DNA from: Gracilaria domingensis
Taxonomy: Eukaryota; Rhodophyta; Florideophyceae; Gracilariales; Gracilariaceae
Assembly (NCBI GenBank): GCA_022539475.1
Contig: VCMS01000097.1
Location: 169,354 to 233,353, forward strand
Direction: 5' to 3'
DNA length: 64,000 nt
Position numbers and translations under genes: made by a program. Below, piece by piece: positions 9,898 through 21,466 of this stretch (within the stretch, counting starts at the first letter, position 1; each line of letters opens with the position of its first letter). Below the pieces are notes generated by a model. That model searched no databases, was not told the origin of the DNA, and worked only from the letters and a program-made list of their open reading frames with translations.

Positions 9898-11983
9898 ATG
9901 GCGCCCAGGAATGCCTTCCCACTGGACCGAGCAGTCTACACCAACCAAATAGCGCTTGCGAATTCAGCGGGTGTTCTACTTGCTACAATTCATCGCGAGT
10001 GTGACTTATCTCCAATATCGTGCCAGACGCACAATCGCTGTTTTTGATAGCTCGCGTGGAGCGGCCTATGCCACCTACCAGGTTTTCTTTTTCGTAGTTG
10101 AATGCATATGTGTGATTCCGCTCTTTTTCCAAACGCTGACTATATGGAACCTCACGCACCGGAATTGTGTCGATTTTAAACGCATTCCGATCCATTTGAT
10201 CAAGCAGCACTTTAAGCGAGACACAACAGACACAGCAAGCGGTGTGCCATCTGTTTTTCCTTCCGTCGCAGTCTACATCCCATGCTACAACGAGGAAGCA
10301 GATCTGGTGAAACAAACGGTGGAGAGGGCTCTCAAGATCGACTATCCGCCCGAACTTCTTAGTGTCTATTTGTGTGACGACGGTCAGGACTGTCTGAAAA
10401 AGACTATGATAGCTGAGTTGAGACGCCATTACTGCAATGTGTTTTACGTCACTAGACCAGAGCACAAGCATGCGAAAGCTGGAAACTTGAATTACGCCTT
10501 GCGGCAATCCCATAGCGACCTCGTGATTACTCTCGATGCAGATTTCATCCCGAGACCAAACATAATTCAGCGCCTCATGCCCTACTTTTATGTATGGAAC
10601 CCGAACACTGGTCTCTATGAGTTTAACGAGACCCTTGCTGCTGTCCAGAGCCCTCAGCATTTTCGAAACGTTTCTCCGCACGACAGCGATCCGCTCGATC
10701 AACGTCTTCTATTATTTATTGATGTGGCGCAGCCAGGAAAGGACTGGTTCAACGCTTCAACTTTGGTTGGTACAAACAATCTTATTAGTCGCGCTGCCTT
10801 GGAGGAAGCCGAATATTTCCCGTGCTACGCCATCACAGAGGATTCGGCAATGTCACTTAAATTCCATAGCCTTGGATACCGGACGTACTATGTGAACGAA
10901 TCTCTTGCGACTGGTTTGGCCACAAAATCTCTTCGGAGCCATCTTAGACAACGAGCGCGTTGGATGAAAGGAGATTGGCAGATCTTACTGTCCAAAAATG
11001 GCCCTCTGGTTGTGGACGGTTTGACTACGGCGCAACGCTTGCTCTATTTCGCTATGGGATTCTCAAGATTTATGTCTTTTTTTTTCACGTTCTACGATAT
11101 AGCTGCAATACTGTTTCTTTTGGGCGGCATCGCTCCGGTGGACGTGCAGTACCCCCTCGTTTTCATGTTCCATTTGGCTACGTTTTTGATTTTCACTGCA
11201 CTCTCAGAGTTCTTGCTTACGGCCGGGGGCACAGGACTGGCGAAATCTTCGGCGGCTACTTTTGTGTTTGAGGCTATTTTCCGATACACAACAATGAAAG
11301 GTCTCTTTGTATGCCTTTTCCAAGGACAGAATCTTGTGTTTAAGGTAACGGACAAGACAGGCACAACGAGAAACATCGCACAAGCGAATGAGAGCCAAGC
11401 TGGATTTATGAATGAAGCTAATTCTGGGTCTGCAGAAAGTCATGATATTTATGCTTCGGTATCTATCCCATCTCGTTCTGACGATTCAGACTCGAATCGA
11501 AGTGAGAGTAAAAATTTTGATGAGATCAACTCCTTCGGGTGCAAGAATATGAAAGCGCAAGAAGACAAGCAACTTCCCCAAAAGGAACTGTGGTCAAATC
11601 TACACCGGATTTGGTTCAATATTTTGACCTCAATCGTGCTAACCTTTTCAATCATATGGGGTATCTTTCGGACCCCAAACGTGCAGACTACGATCGATGG
11701 CATTCCCATTTCGGGAGGAAATGGAGATAGTTTGGTAGTGGTATTGGTCATTGGATTCACTGCGGCAAGTGTACTTTCCCATCTTCTCGCCATATACCTG
11801 TGCTTTGGACCATATACTTCGGAATGGATGTTGCCGGACGTTGTGCACGGGAGATGTGATCAGTTCGCCGTACATGACAGAAGTGGGAAGCTGTACGTAC
11901 CGTGGTCTTATGTCACTCTCGTGCCTGTTGCACGAATGGTACTTATCCTTGGATCTATTGTGTTTGTCCTGTTTCGCACGTAG
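9800..11983 (+). pseudogene. cellulose-synthase-like family 2 glycosyltransferase, 5' end disrupted
   Basis: The main frame (9953-11983, 677 codons) is a processive GT2 enzyme of the cellulose synthase (BcsA/CesA) type, a plasma-membrane enzyme polymerising beta-glycan from a UDP-sugar. Counting codons from 9956: IPCYNEE (108-114), Asp pair in YLCDDGQD (138-145), LDADFIPRP (193-201) with DAD, TED (294-296) and QRARW (332-336), i.e. D, DxD, TED and QxxRW all intact. Hydrophobic helices flank the domain, four to five after QRARW. No ATG lies between TAG (9950-9952) and the catalytic core, so the start must be upstream. An in-frame ATG at 9800 is cut off by the TAG. ATG at 9898 in another frame (MAPRNAFPLD...) would need a one-base shift near 9970. 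Either the gene is damaged, an intron is missed, or there is a sequence error. Confidence 0.8.
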
Positions 11984-12271
11984 AATGTAAAAATGTCGTT
12001 TTATATTGCATAGATTTAGAAATTAAAAGTTTTTAATAGGTAAAAGAATTGTGCAGCAAGATTTGATCTACCCGATGTACACGTAGCTAAGTTTCAGTAG
12101 TACGTGTACTCACACAGACTCGCTGGCACTTGTCTGGCAATGGTATCTCCCAACGCCGTTAAACAAATTTTGGAAGGTTTTTATTATTGGAAATTTTCCA
12201 TTTAATGAAGAACAAACAAACTGATAAATTAAATCTAATGAGAAGCAATCGAGCTCGGGCCTGAGTATGCC

Positions 12272-12676
12272 TCACAAGCCGCCGACGATCCACCACGGAG
12301 TGTCCATGCGAAAGCGGCCGCTACGGCTTTCCGCATCGCACAGCATCGTGTCATAGCTTTTCAAAGAGCAAAGACGTAGACCGCGCAACACGGCCGAAAC
12401 GGTAGCAACTGAGGAAGACATTCTTTCTTTGTCATCAACACGAAGAGCACCGAGATCAGACGCCTTTGCACATCCCAGCCCAGTGAGATCGACATTGCTG
12501 TTGAGATTCTGGAGAAGATGCGATTGATTCGTACGTGATTCTCGGATTGGGTGAGCGACAGAGACTCGAAATGAAGCCCTTTTCCGTGGCGGCAGTGCCT
12601 TGTCGGTACGACGGCGGGTGCGCAGTTTCTGAATTCCATGACGGGCCGCGGTCTTGAGAGTAGGTGACGGAGCCAT
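12272..12676 (-). CDS. hypothetical protein, 134 aa
   Basis: An ATG-initiated frame with a strongly basic N-terminal half (many Arg/Lys) and a hydrophobic C-terminus (TPWWIVGGL). No family recognised, no signal peptide. Overlapping open frames on the same strand make chance plausible. Listed because it is the best-formed frame between the glycosyltransferase and 15 kb. Confidence 0.22.
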   Translation of the reverse strand: MAPSPTLKTAARHGIQKLRTRRRTDKALPPRKRASFRVSVAHPIRESRTNQSHLLQNLNSNVDLTGLGCAKASDLGALRVDDKERMSSSVATVSAVLRGLRLCSLKSYDTMLCDAESRSGRFRMDTPWWIVGGL

Positions 12677-14303
12677 CTATTTGAACGTTTGTTTGGGTGC
12701 AAGTTGAGTAAGATGTACGCAATATTTATGAGCCACGGAGTTGGTGATTGGCGTGTCGAAAGTTAGTTTGTGGATGCAGTTCTGAAAATACTGTTCTCTC
12801 GTTTTCTAAGTGAGAGAGGTTGACAACGGATAAGCGAACAAGAGGCAACGATGTTGAACACCGATGAGAAGGGACGCAAAACAGGCAGTCAGTGAGGTTC
12901 GCAGAGCAAGAATGACGCGGATAACGTTGAGTGACGGGTGTTCAAAAGCACTGCGGGGCGGGAAAAATGATGATGTAGACCAAGAAGCACGAATGTGTAG
13001 CCGCAGCGCGTTGTGGTGACAGAAATGATCTGTGAGAAACGGGGGGAGGGAGGCAAGACGCTATGCAAGAGCTGGAAAAACAGGGTAAGAAGCTGGTCCG
13101 AACAGAGAAGAGTTACCTGTGAAGAAGACGGGCGGTTTGTTCAGAAATGCGGTGGCAGAGCGAACACAACAGCAAAAGGTGACGCGGGTGAGGATGGGAG
13201 GAAGATGAGAGCGGTTTGGAAAGAGCAATGCGGAGTGTCGGGAGCGATGAGCGGCGCAGCGACTGAAATGGTGAGTTGAGGTCTACGAGAACGTGTCGCC
13301 ACAATTCGAATCGCGCAAAGCTGACAGACCACGTGTGCAGCTTGTACAAAATGCGTGAAGGGCGGCCATACGTATCATGCAGTTGCATGTGACCCGGACA
13401 GCAAACACCCAAAAATGCGAGAATCTGATTGGCAGTATGCAGAAGATTTGCTGACATTCAACGGGAGCCAAACACAGGTTGAGAAGGAAAATTACCGTCG
13501 TCGGTACACGTGTACCTTCCAGTATACGTTGTTATTTTAAACGAGAAAGCCGCCCACGTGTGTGCGTGTATATCTATCTGTACTCATTCTGTACAAGGAT
13601 TGTGTCACACTGCTGCGCAAAGATTCCAAAGGTTAAAAAATGTTTCAATATTGTTAAACGCTGGAAACATGGAAATTTGATGCTTAAACATTAGGCATTG
13701 CTCAATGGTATATTGATTAATCGGCGGATTAGGGGATTTAGGGATTTAGGCTTCAATTTTTTTTATGAAAATAAACACGGTTAGGATGCATTCAAGAAGA
13801 CCTTTCTGAGCTTCAAAATAAATCTTGCTCAATATGAAATGACAGAATTCGTCACAAAAGCGCGCTTTTATGATTCGATTCTGTCATGCAGCAAATAGAG
13901 AAGGCCCGAAATAGTTAGCAGCAACTTGCATTAAGACAGAGACAGAAAGATGAATTACAATATTCATTGTATAAGGAGCTGGGGGGCAGCAAAGAGGTGC
14001 CAAGACCTTCAATCGGATGCCTACCAGACGGCTGCAGAACTCAGCAGGGTTCCTCAGCTTAGTACTGCCCCTTTAATATCACTACACAACTGGTACAGAA
14101 CCACTATTTCTGTCCTAAGAGAAAGGAAAGGCCTACCTATCTGGGTGTATGTAAAATACTTCAGACCTTGCCCGAACCTACGGATCAAGGATCATCGAGA
14201 GCTTTCTGTGCTTTGTTTTGCTTCATGTTGCACAACTCATTCAAGCTACCACAGGATCCGTTCCCTTTGCCCAGCACACACAAGTTGTGTGTGCTGATTG
14301 ATG
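12677..14303. other. intergenic, no supported gene
   Basis: Short frames only, none with protein character. A GGATTTAGG-type short repeat (ggggatttagggatttaggc) lies at 13733-13753. Nothing else supported. Confidence 0.5.
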
Positions 14304-14338
14304 GTCGAGGAGTGTTGTGTGACACAACACTCCTCGAC
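14304..14338. repeat. perfect inverted repeat, 17-bp arms, 1-nt centre
   Basis: Arms 14304-14320 (GTCGAGGAGTGTTGTGT) and 14322-14338 are exact reverse complements around a single G at 14321. No coding context. Could be a protein-binding palindrome, a hairpin RNA stem or a small transposon footprint. Confidence 0.9.
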
Positions 14339-14810
14339 AAGGCGGGTGATGCTCCACGGGGCAGAGAGGGATGGGAAAAGGGAATCAAGATGGCGGCTCC
14401 CGCGATTGATGTGGACCGCAACACCATCCGAGCGGCGTGAGAGGGAGGAGTAGCGAGCGCCGGCGATACATCCGCCTGCGCTTCGTGTAAGGAGCATCTT
14501 GAGCCGCTGCGTGTCAGAAATTCATTTCTTCGTTCGTTGGAATTCTACCTTTCTCTACCAGATTATTAAACGAGGTGACTAGTGACTTTTGAAGGCTCCT
14601 GTCAGTCAGTCAGATATGCGCCCCTGGAAAGAAGGCGAGTGAGCTCGGCGCTTCTCTATAGACGGTTTTCAATAAGGTTAGCGAGCGCTGCAGTCAAGAT
14701 TCTGCAATACGTGTGACATCTGCTGGATGTGTACGAATTTTGTTTCTCACAAATTGCGGAATTCTTCTTGCGTAAACTATGTTTATTGCAGTAACTGCAC
14801 GTTTCCGGAA

Positions 14811-14846
14811 CCGGATTGCCAAGAGCTGAAGCTCTTGGCAATCCGG
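14811..14846. repeat. perfect inverted repeat, 17-bp arms, 2-nt loop
   Basis: Arms 14811-14827 (CCGGATTGCCAAGAGCT) and 14830-14846 are exact reverse complements with GA between. It lies about 250 bp downstream of the stop of the minus-strand secreted protein gene ending at 15092. Confidence 0.9.
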
Positions 14847-15091
14847 ATTTGCGAGCTGATTGGGGGTTCATTATGTCTAAGCAACTGCTTTTTGACTCTT
14901 TTTTGGAGTTTCAAACTTTCGAATTTTATCGCATAGCGCTAAAACCACGTTGCCACCGCGTCACGGTGTGCACGTGTTCATTTTTTGGACCAAAGACTTT
15001 GTTTGGAGATCGCATCGCACGGCAAGTCTGTAGACGCATGACCTTTGACTAATCACTAAAAGTCTCCTACTTCCGGAAACGCAAGAAGCAA

Positions 15092-16890
15092 TCAGTTAAC
15101 ACCCGGATCCAAGCCGAATCCGATGCTGGTGATTCCAGGGCTCACGCCCAGAACAAGTTCACTCCCCCACGGATCCACCATTTCATACAATCCACTCACT
15201 TCAAAATTCAATCCAGGCTTTACAAACTGTCGAATGTGGTACTTACCAGGACCGCTTTTCAACTTCCGGCCAGATGCATCTGTGTAAAATACTCCGTTGC
15301 TTGAACCAGTACCAGAAACATTTTGGGATCCAAAGCTGCAATATTTCTCTCCGAAACGAAAAGCACGCAATTTAACCAGTCGAGAAGATCCATCATTTCT
15401 CAGAAAAGTCCCCTTAGCCTCGTTTCCAAGAAGAACAACTTCACCCAACTTTTTCCCGGAAACGATACCCGTGATTGGGTTCCTGGTGTCTATGTGGAGC
15501 ATTCCATGACCACCGGCGTCTGAACAAATAGTGCTCGTCGTCCATTCTTCATAGTTTCCTCTCATAAGCTCTCTGTTGTACGAGTACATTGGATTCAGTG
15601 AGTACTTGTTGATTGTGTTTACGGATCGCTTGTTAGAAATTCCACTGCTTTGTTTCAACGCCATTCTCATTTGCTCTTCTTCCTTGTTGATCCCCATGAA
15701 GCCACCGCCCCTCTTTTTCGTTCCTGTATATCCAAAGAAGCCCTTGTGCCTGATTTCAGCTACCAACTCCTTCGTCTCCGAATCGGCAACAGCGAAAATT
15801 ATCGTATGGTATCGAACGTTCACTCGACGCAAGCTGGACGTTTGTGCATGCATACAAAAGCATATGTAATACTGACCGCTTCGGAAAACGGTGCACTTAA
15901 AACCCTCATGCGATTCAGCCTCACGAAAATTCTTCCATGCTGTATAACCGAATTTTGGGGCATAGCCCATTGCAGCAACCGGTGATGATCCATGTTCATG
16001 ATCGTACGCGCTTTAAACAAACAAGATTGGAGAACGAATTGAGACATGAAATTAGTAAAGACCATTATCGCGGAATAAGGACTACGCGATTGAACTTACC
16101 ACCAATAGCAAGGGTCCCACTGCGGATGCCATGTGGGCCAGTGTCGCGCGCTAACATCGGGGTCTAAAGAATCCGTTTCCGGAGTCGTCCAATCCGCATG
16201 CAACTCATCAGGACATTTTCGATTTGGTATAATTGGTGCCGTCAAACGATAAGGTGGAGTGGGTGGTTTCGAAGCACTTCCATCTGCTTCTGCAATCATG
16301 ACGTACCAGGATCCGATCTTTCTCGAACCAGAAATTTTGCGATCAACCCACTGCTGAGAAGGAAGAACGGCGTACCCTGTGGCTCTTCGAGAAAATATGT
16401 ACGCAACTTTCGGCAGCCATCTAGAGTAGTTTTGATGAACGCCCACTGTGAATTTGCTCTCAAGCCGACCGACTCGTTTTACCCAACCTTCACTTTCCCA
16501 TCCTTCCAAAGTGACTATGGGAAAGTTGCTGTTGTTTACCATACCTACCATCAAGTAGATCTTTGCATCTCGATGTAGGTCAAGTCGAATGAATTCCTCA
16601 GTCACAGGCTGCTTGTAATTGGAAGCGTAAAACCAATCAAGACCGTGATACATGGTGGAAGATTCATTTGAAATTGGCGCAAAATGGTGCGTCGTACATC
16701 GTGGATGATAATCTGCACCTGTTAGCGAACGGCCGTTAACGATATGCCATGACGACACCAATACTGGGTTTAGGCTGGAAAAATATCTTGGGTGATCTTT
16801 GCAAGATATGGACTTCGAAGCAACTGATTCGAAGAGAAGAAACTGCGCGATTATGAAGAAGATGTGAGTCATCTTTTGATGCGAAGTCAT
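15092..16890 (-). CDS. secreted protein of unknown function, two exons
   Basis: Exon 1 is 16890-16100, exon 2 is 16010-15092, joined in phase 2 over an 89-bp intron to give 569 aa. The start is ATG at 16890 (or 16872). A signal peptide is visible (MTHIFFIIAQFLLFESVASKS from 16872). The mature protein has no domain I can name. It is Trp/Tyr-rich with an aromatic-Cys cluster directly before the intron (WDPCYW) and a YDHEHGSSP motif made by the splice, then a beta-rich C-terminal half. A TATA box lies 93 bp upstream. Intact frames, canonical splice sites and promoter make this one of the few convincing live host genes here. Role probably extracellular. Confidence 0.8.
16011..16099 (-). other. 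spliceosomal intron, 89 bp
   Basis: Minus-strand donor TG|GTAAGT at 16100/16099, branch-like TACTAAT about 40 nt before the acceptor, acceptor TTTAAAG|CGC at 16011/16010. Removing it joins two long frames in phase (exon 1 length leaves 2 nt, completed by C to TGC). Confidence 0.85.
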
Positions 16891-16982
16891 CGTTTGAACA
16901 CAGTAGAAAAGACTGAGCGAGTTGATCAAAGCCTTTGCACTAACGATGTGGCTTTTCTTCCCTCTTTAATATGGAGGTGTGG

Positions 16983-16992
16983 CTTTTATATA
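16983..16992 (-). promoter_or_regulatory. TATA box of the two-exon secreted protein gene
   Basis: Minus-strand TATATAAAAG, a consensus TATA box, 93 bp upstream of ATG 16890 with no intervening ATG in the expected leader. Confidence 0.65.
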
Positions 16993-17271
16993 GGGCTCTG
17001 GAAGGCAATAAAGCGCCACGTATTGAGCGCTTCTTCTTTATCTCAGCAATTGCCTTCCAGATATTTGATGCTCATTCAGCTAAAGATGACATTACATAAA
17101 CATATGCGCTGAGACGTTACACCTTTTCTGAATGCGTTCAACCTTGCCCTCATCCTTGTTGGCTAAATATCATTCATCTACAGATCACATCAAGCAGTAC
17201 AGCAGTTGCATATCTATTTCTATCTATTACGGTGCAGGAAACCAAGCCCGTGGAAATGAAAATTCTGAAAT

Positions 17272-17610
17272 GGAATTTCTGGAACTAGAAAGAATATTCA
17301 TATGGTAGGGAAGTTGTGGAGGAACGATCTTTCAGCCGCGAACAGTAACTTCGGTCGCAGCCCTGACTCAGTCCAGACCCATTGTCAATGCCGCTATGCT
17401 CCATCGTCAACCTGTACTAACCCCACTTGCTTCTAGTACCGGGTTTTTAAGCACCCGCACCATCCACGACGTTCCGATGGAATTGCACTCAACGCGCAAA
17501 GGTTTGCTTTTCGGAGAAGCAGTATCATGAGCGTTGGCTTTCCTGTGTCTCCCGCAGTCCCGAAGCAACAATGAACGCTCTGAGAGCTCAATGAGAGAGA
17601 AAATAATGAA
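17272..17610 (+). repeat. dispersed repeat R1, copy 1
   Basis: Aligns along its length, same orientation, with 21108-21466. Shared landmarks: GGAATTTC.GG.ACTAG near the start, CTTGCTTCTAGT, GACGTTCCGATGGAA, CATGAGCGTT, GTCCCGAA.CAA and a GAGAGAGA end. Roughly three quarters identical by eye. It ends about 35 bp before a hAT-like element. No coding capacity assigned. Confidence 0.75.
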
Positions 17611-17643
17611 GCAAACCAAAATGCCCCAGAAAAGGGTACGTGT

Positions 17644-18175
17644 CAGGCAGACATGACTGACCAACTAGTCCGAATGAAGTGGTCGACTAACTAACTAACG
17701 ATAATTTGTACCTAGTTAGTCACTCATATGAAACGTGTCCACTGTGTGCTATGTACACCGTGTAATGCGTGTTTGAGCCGCCGCCTGGCTTTTAGCGAAG
17801 AAGACAAGTGTTTGAGTTTAGAAGGTTTCTGTTCTAACAAAACTTGTCCATACATCTCCGAAGCGATCGAAGTGAACATTATGGCCTCAATGTCAATAAC
17901 GAATCTAAAACTGTCGAGCTTAATGCAGCTTTGGTGATTAAGAAGCAAGCAAGAATAGCAGCAAAACAAGAGACGAAAACCTGGAAAAGGTAACGAGTCT
18001 AGCACAAAGGTCTCAATATAGAACACCCCTGTAGCTTCCATCTAACCAAGCAGCAAAAGTGTGGGAAAACCTCCAGAACGCGTTAGATGACTAATAATCT
18101 GACTAACTACCCGAAAATAGTGGTGACTAGTGACTTATTACATACCCAATGTAGTTAGTCATGTCTACGGCCCTG
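17644..18175. mobile_element. hAT-like non-autonomous element (MITE), 532 bp
   Basis: Begins CAGGCAGACATGACTGACC and ends with the inverted counterpart GTCATGTCTACGGCCCTG. Flanked by GTACGTGT / GTACCGGT, an 8-bp direct repeat with two mismatches, the duplication length of hAT elements. Subterminal GACTAGT/TAGTTAGTC motifs recur and are shared with the elements at 21605 and 22134. No transposase. Confidence 0.65.
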
Positions 18176-18603
18176 GTACCGGTGGAGAAGTGAATACGTT
18201 TGCACGGATCGTATGGACTTTTTATTTTTCTTCATGATATATCCTATCTAACCGCTTGGGGTTATAGACTGGATATACACCGCAAACTATCCACGTAGAA
18301 CTCTAAAGAGGGCAAGGAGATCTCCAAGATGGGTTCCCTTATATGGAATTATCAAGAATATATGGCAGAAGCACTGTGAAAGCGATTCCATTCTTACGGA
18401 AAAACATCAGTAGACTCGAAGACGATATTTCAAAGCAAGATGCAAGCCGGAGCGCCACAAGAAACAGCGGGTCTCCTTCTGCGGTTAATTGTCCACTACT
18501 CTGTCAGCCACTACAAGCAACGCGACATCAACCTCTCTCTCCAATACACATGACTGTCGTGTCTGTATGAGCGTTTCTCCCATCACTTTCGTCGCCTCCA
18601 CTT

Positions 18604-18870
18604 CTATTCTCCTCCCAAATGTCTTGAACTTTCTGACTGGTATCTGTCACTGGACTGGTTCTGCTCTTCTGATGAGCCATGCGAAGGTTGAGAAGCATTG
18701 TTTCCGACGTTAGATGGGTCCTCGCCCGTACGACGGCGTGGTGGCAGAGGCGGCGGTAGAGGAGGTTCTGCTACAATGGCTTCGGGAGTTTGAGCGAATC
18801 CCCGCACCCTGTCTAAGACTTGCTCACGCAGATCGGGTCCCCTGGATTTATCTCTGTATGAACGGGACAT
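18604..18870 (-). CDS. small hypothetical protein, 88 aa, Pro/Ser-rich
   Basis: ATG at 18870 in a good context (aaaATGTCC). Sequence starts MSRSYRDKSRGPDL, has a proline run (PPLPPPLPPRRR) and a Ser/Gln-rich tail, so probably disordered. No family recognised. The 3' end may continue through an unseen splice. Weak call. Confidence 0.3.
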   Translation of the reverse strand: MSRSYRDKSRGPDLREQVLDRVRGFAQTPEAIVAEPPLPPPLPPRRRTGEDPSNVGNNASQPSHGSSEEQNQSSDRYQSESSRHLGGE

Positions 18871-20368
18871 TTTGTGCTTCGTTTGCGTATGGTTTGGAGT
18901 CGAAGGAGCAATACGGATTGTAGAAAAACAGGAGTTAAAGTGGGGTGAGTTCCCCCCAGCGAGTTGGCCACCGTTGTCTTCAAATACGGCGTGGAAGATT
19001 GCACATGAGTCAACGTAGCTAAGATGTGGGCAATGCATACATCAGCTTCCACAATGGTTATTACCAGTTGCAGCAACTTCTTTATCTTGGCTCCCCGATT
19101 ACATGTAAATTGTATTGTGATGGCAAAGACCTATAGCAGCGCACAAAATGACAGAAATGATCTAGTTGCGGCCAACACAACCTGAGTCAGGCTGTAGAAC
19201 GGCAGGCTCGCTGATGGCCGAAAGTAGAGTGAAAAAAGTTTTTGACGGTGTAAGCGACGAGTAACGAAAAGCTGGTACGTATGATTCATATGCCACTCTT
19301 CGCCAGATATCAAAGGTACAAAGGCAACGTACACAACCTAGGGCGCGCGAGCTCTTGACAAGGGCGCCTTGAAAAAGGTGATGCGCAAGCTTGCATCGCA
19401 CGTGAGAGCACCTCCTTGGGAACAGCGCCAAAAAGTTCGGAGCGTGTGCACGCGTGCAGCTGTACAGAAGGCATGCAAAGCCGAGAGTGGCTTTGTGTAG
19501 CAATCCGAATAAAACTTGTTTTGCGAATTGGTATCCTTATACCGTTTGTGTCCCAAGGACACGTCGTCAACACCGTCTAATCTCACCGACGGGACCACCA
19601 GCGGTGCGCAGGATTCACGACAGGACGTCGGTCCAACGGTACCGACGGGAACAAGAACACGGCATTCCATCTAAAAAGTTTGTGCGGTTTGCAAGTTAGC
19701 CACGCTGGCAACGTGCAAGTTCGTTATTGGTGGGTCGTTATTTGAGCACGGTCAGAAGTAATTGCGAGAACTATCAGCTAATCTCCAGCTGCAAACCTCT
19801 GGAATAACTTGCGTGCGACTGCCATATCGCACATACACATGAACTTTATCGTGAGCAACGCTCTCTGACTGGGCCCGGTGGGCAAGAGCTTGGGGTTCAT
19901 TTGGCCGGTGCTGCTCGGGCATAAATCCTGTCCATGTCTAGGAGTGTACGTGATATGGCTCCACATACATGGATACTTTTTTGACGTATGTCTCCGATCC
20001 GTGTTTCAAACTGGATCACACCCCAATTTTTCCTTTTTATATAGGCGCAGAGGAATAGATCTTTAGATACTTCACTAGCGTACACTGTTAACCTTCCAAT
20101 CGCCAACTCCCCACAATCGCTTAGTCCACGAAACCATGAACCAGAGAAAATAAAGCAGCCCAGAGTGGGTGCGGGCCGAAGTGACGTGCTCGGGTTCAAA
20201 GTTTTCGACGAAATTTGGAAGCAAGTTGGAAGCAGATGGAAGATGGGTATCCACATATGCTATTTAACACAACTACTCCGTTACCAACGGGTCGTAAGCT
20301 GTTCATCGTGCCTCACTCTATTGCAATCCAATCGCTGAAGATCCACTCCAACTGTACCGAAATCAACT
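18871..20368. other. intergenic, no supported gene
   Basis: Only short frames without protein character. A TATA-like tttttatatagg at 20033-20044 and tatttaa at 20261-20267 precede the Cys-rich gene and are its promoter candidates. Confidence 0.45.
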
Positions 20369-20968
20369 ATGGTCGCTTCCATGAAAATGTGGCCACTGTT
20401 TCTTGTCCTGTTCGTCGGCATGTCGTTCATCTGCTCGGCCGAGTCCAACTTGTTCTCGAAAGTGTTTGCAGCCAATCAACCGATCTACAGAACAGCTTAT
20501 GGGCATGGTTCTCGCGCAAGGATTCCCCAAGAATATTGCAATGATATCATAAAGAGTAGCGAATGTCAGACATGTGCAGCGTGTGACTTGAGTGAGGACA
20601 TTTGCACCAAACTTTTCGCTACGGATACATGCTGGCCGGCACCAAAGGATGAGAAGTGCGATTTGTGCTACGAAACTTTCGGTGACAAAATCTTCCCGGC
20701 CAGGCAGATCATGAAGGCAAATTCTTTCAGACGCTATGGGCGTTTTTCGCAAAGAAGGGCTTTCCTTTCTCGCATTGTGGACCCTACTCTTTGCGCAAAA
20801 CTTGAAGAATATGGTCTTTGTGCGGAATGCTTCAGTTGCACGGGATCGGGTTCGATGTTCGGTTCATGCAAGGATAAGTTCAAAACTGACATGTGCTGGC
20901 CTGTGCCAAAGGAAGAATCGTGTTACAAGTGCTTCGAAGAATTTGGAACAAATGTCTTCCCGGAGTAG
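20369..20968 (+). CDS. secreted cysteine-rich protein with two tandem Cys modules
   Basis: 199 aa from ATG 20369 (aactATGGTC). A clear signal peptide (KMWPLFLVLFVGMSFICSA) precedes a predicted cleavage before ESNLF. The mature protein holds two homologous Cys modules. The first has CxxCxxC (CQTCAAC) followed by DTCWPAPKDEKC and LCYETFGDKIFP; the second has AECFSC then DMCWPVPKEESC and KCFEEFGTNVFP. The repeated CWPxPKxExCxxC core suggests a duplicated disulfide-rich domain, extracellular. No known family assigned. AATAAA at 21069 follows as a poly(A) signal. Intact and well-formed. Confidence 0.85.
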   Translation: MVASMKMWPLFLVLFVGMSFICSAESNLFSKVFAANQPIYRTAYGHGSRARIPQEYCNDIIKSSECQTCAACDLSEDICTKLFATDTCWPAPKDEKCDLCYETFGDKIFPARQIMKANSFRRYGRFSQRRAFLSRIVDPTLCAKLEEYGLCAECFSCTGSGSMFGSCKDKFKTDMCWPVPKEESCYKCFEEFGTNVFPE

Positions 20969-21107
20969 AAAGTGCTGCGAGGAAGACAAATATGCTCACA
21001 AAGTAAAACTGCCATGAGATCGAGAGTGGTGGCCAAGTCACACTAATCGTGATAGATCCACTGACAACAAATAAAAATTATGAGCCAAGCTTTCTGCTTT
21101 AGGTTTT

Positions 21108-21466
21108 GGAATTTCCGGGAACTAGGAAGAGAACTTATTTGGAACGGAAGTTTTGGCGGGAAGAACGATCTTTTGGTCGCGCACAGTGACAAAGGCCCCG
21201 AAGCTGGCCGAGTGCAGATCCTTCGTCACTGCCGCTGTGCTTCATCGTCAACCGGTTCTAACCATGCGATACTTGCTTCTAGTTTAGGCTTTCTTAGCAC
21301 CCACACCACCCACCCTGGGAGCTGTGACGTTCCGATGGAACGCACTGAACGCGCAAAGTTTTGCTCTGCGGAGAAGCAGGCATCATGAGCGTTTGCTCGC
21401 CTGTGTCTCTCACAGTCCCGAAACAATAAAGATCGCTCTGAGAGCTTAACGAGAGAGACACAATAA
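21108..21466 (+). repeat. dispersed repeat R1, copy 2
   Basis: Same repeat as 17272-17610, same orientation, starting about 40 bp after the poly(A) signal of the Cys-rich gene. The pair flanks 3.5 kb including that gene. Confidence 0.75.

Noticed and set aside
13013-13279. 88-codon frame in the 12-14 kb gap
   Set aside because: Purine-biased, alternative-start frame with overlapping open frames on the other strand; no coding evidence.
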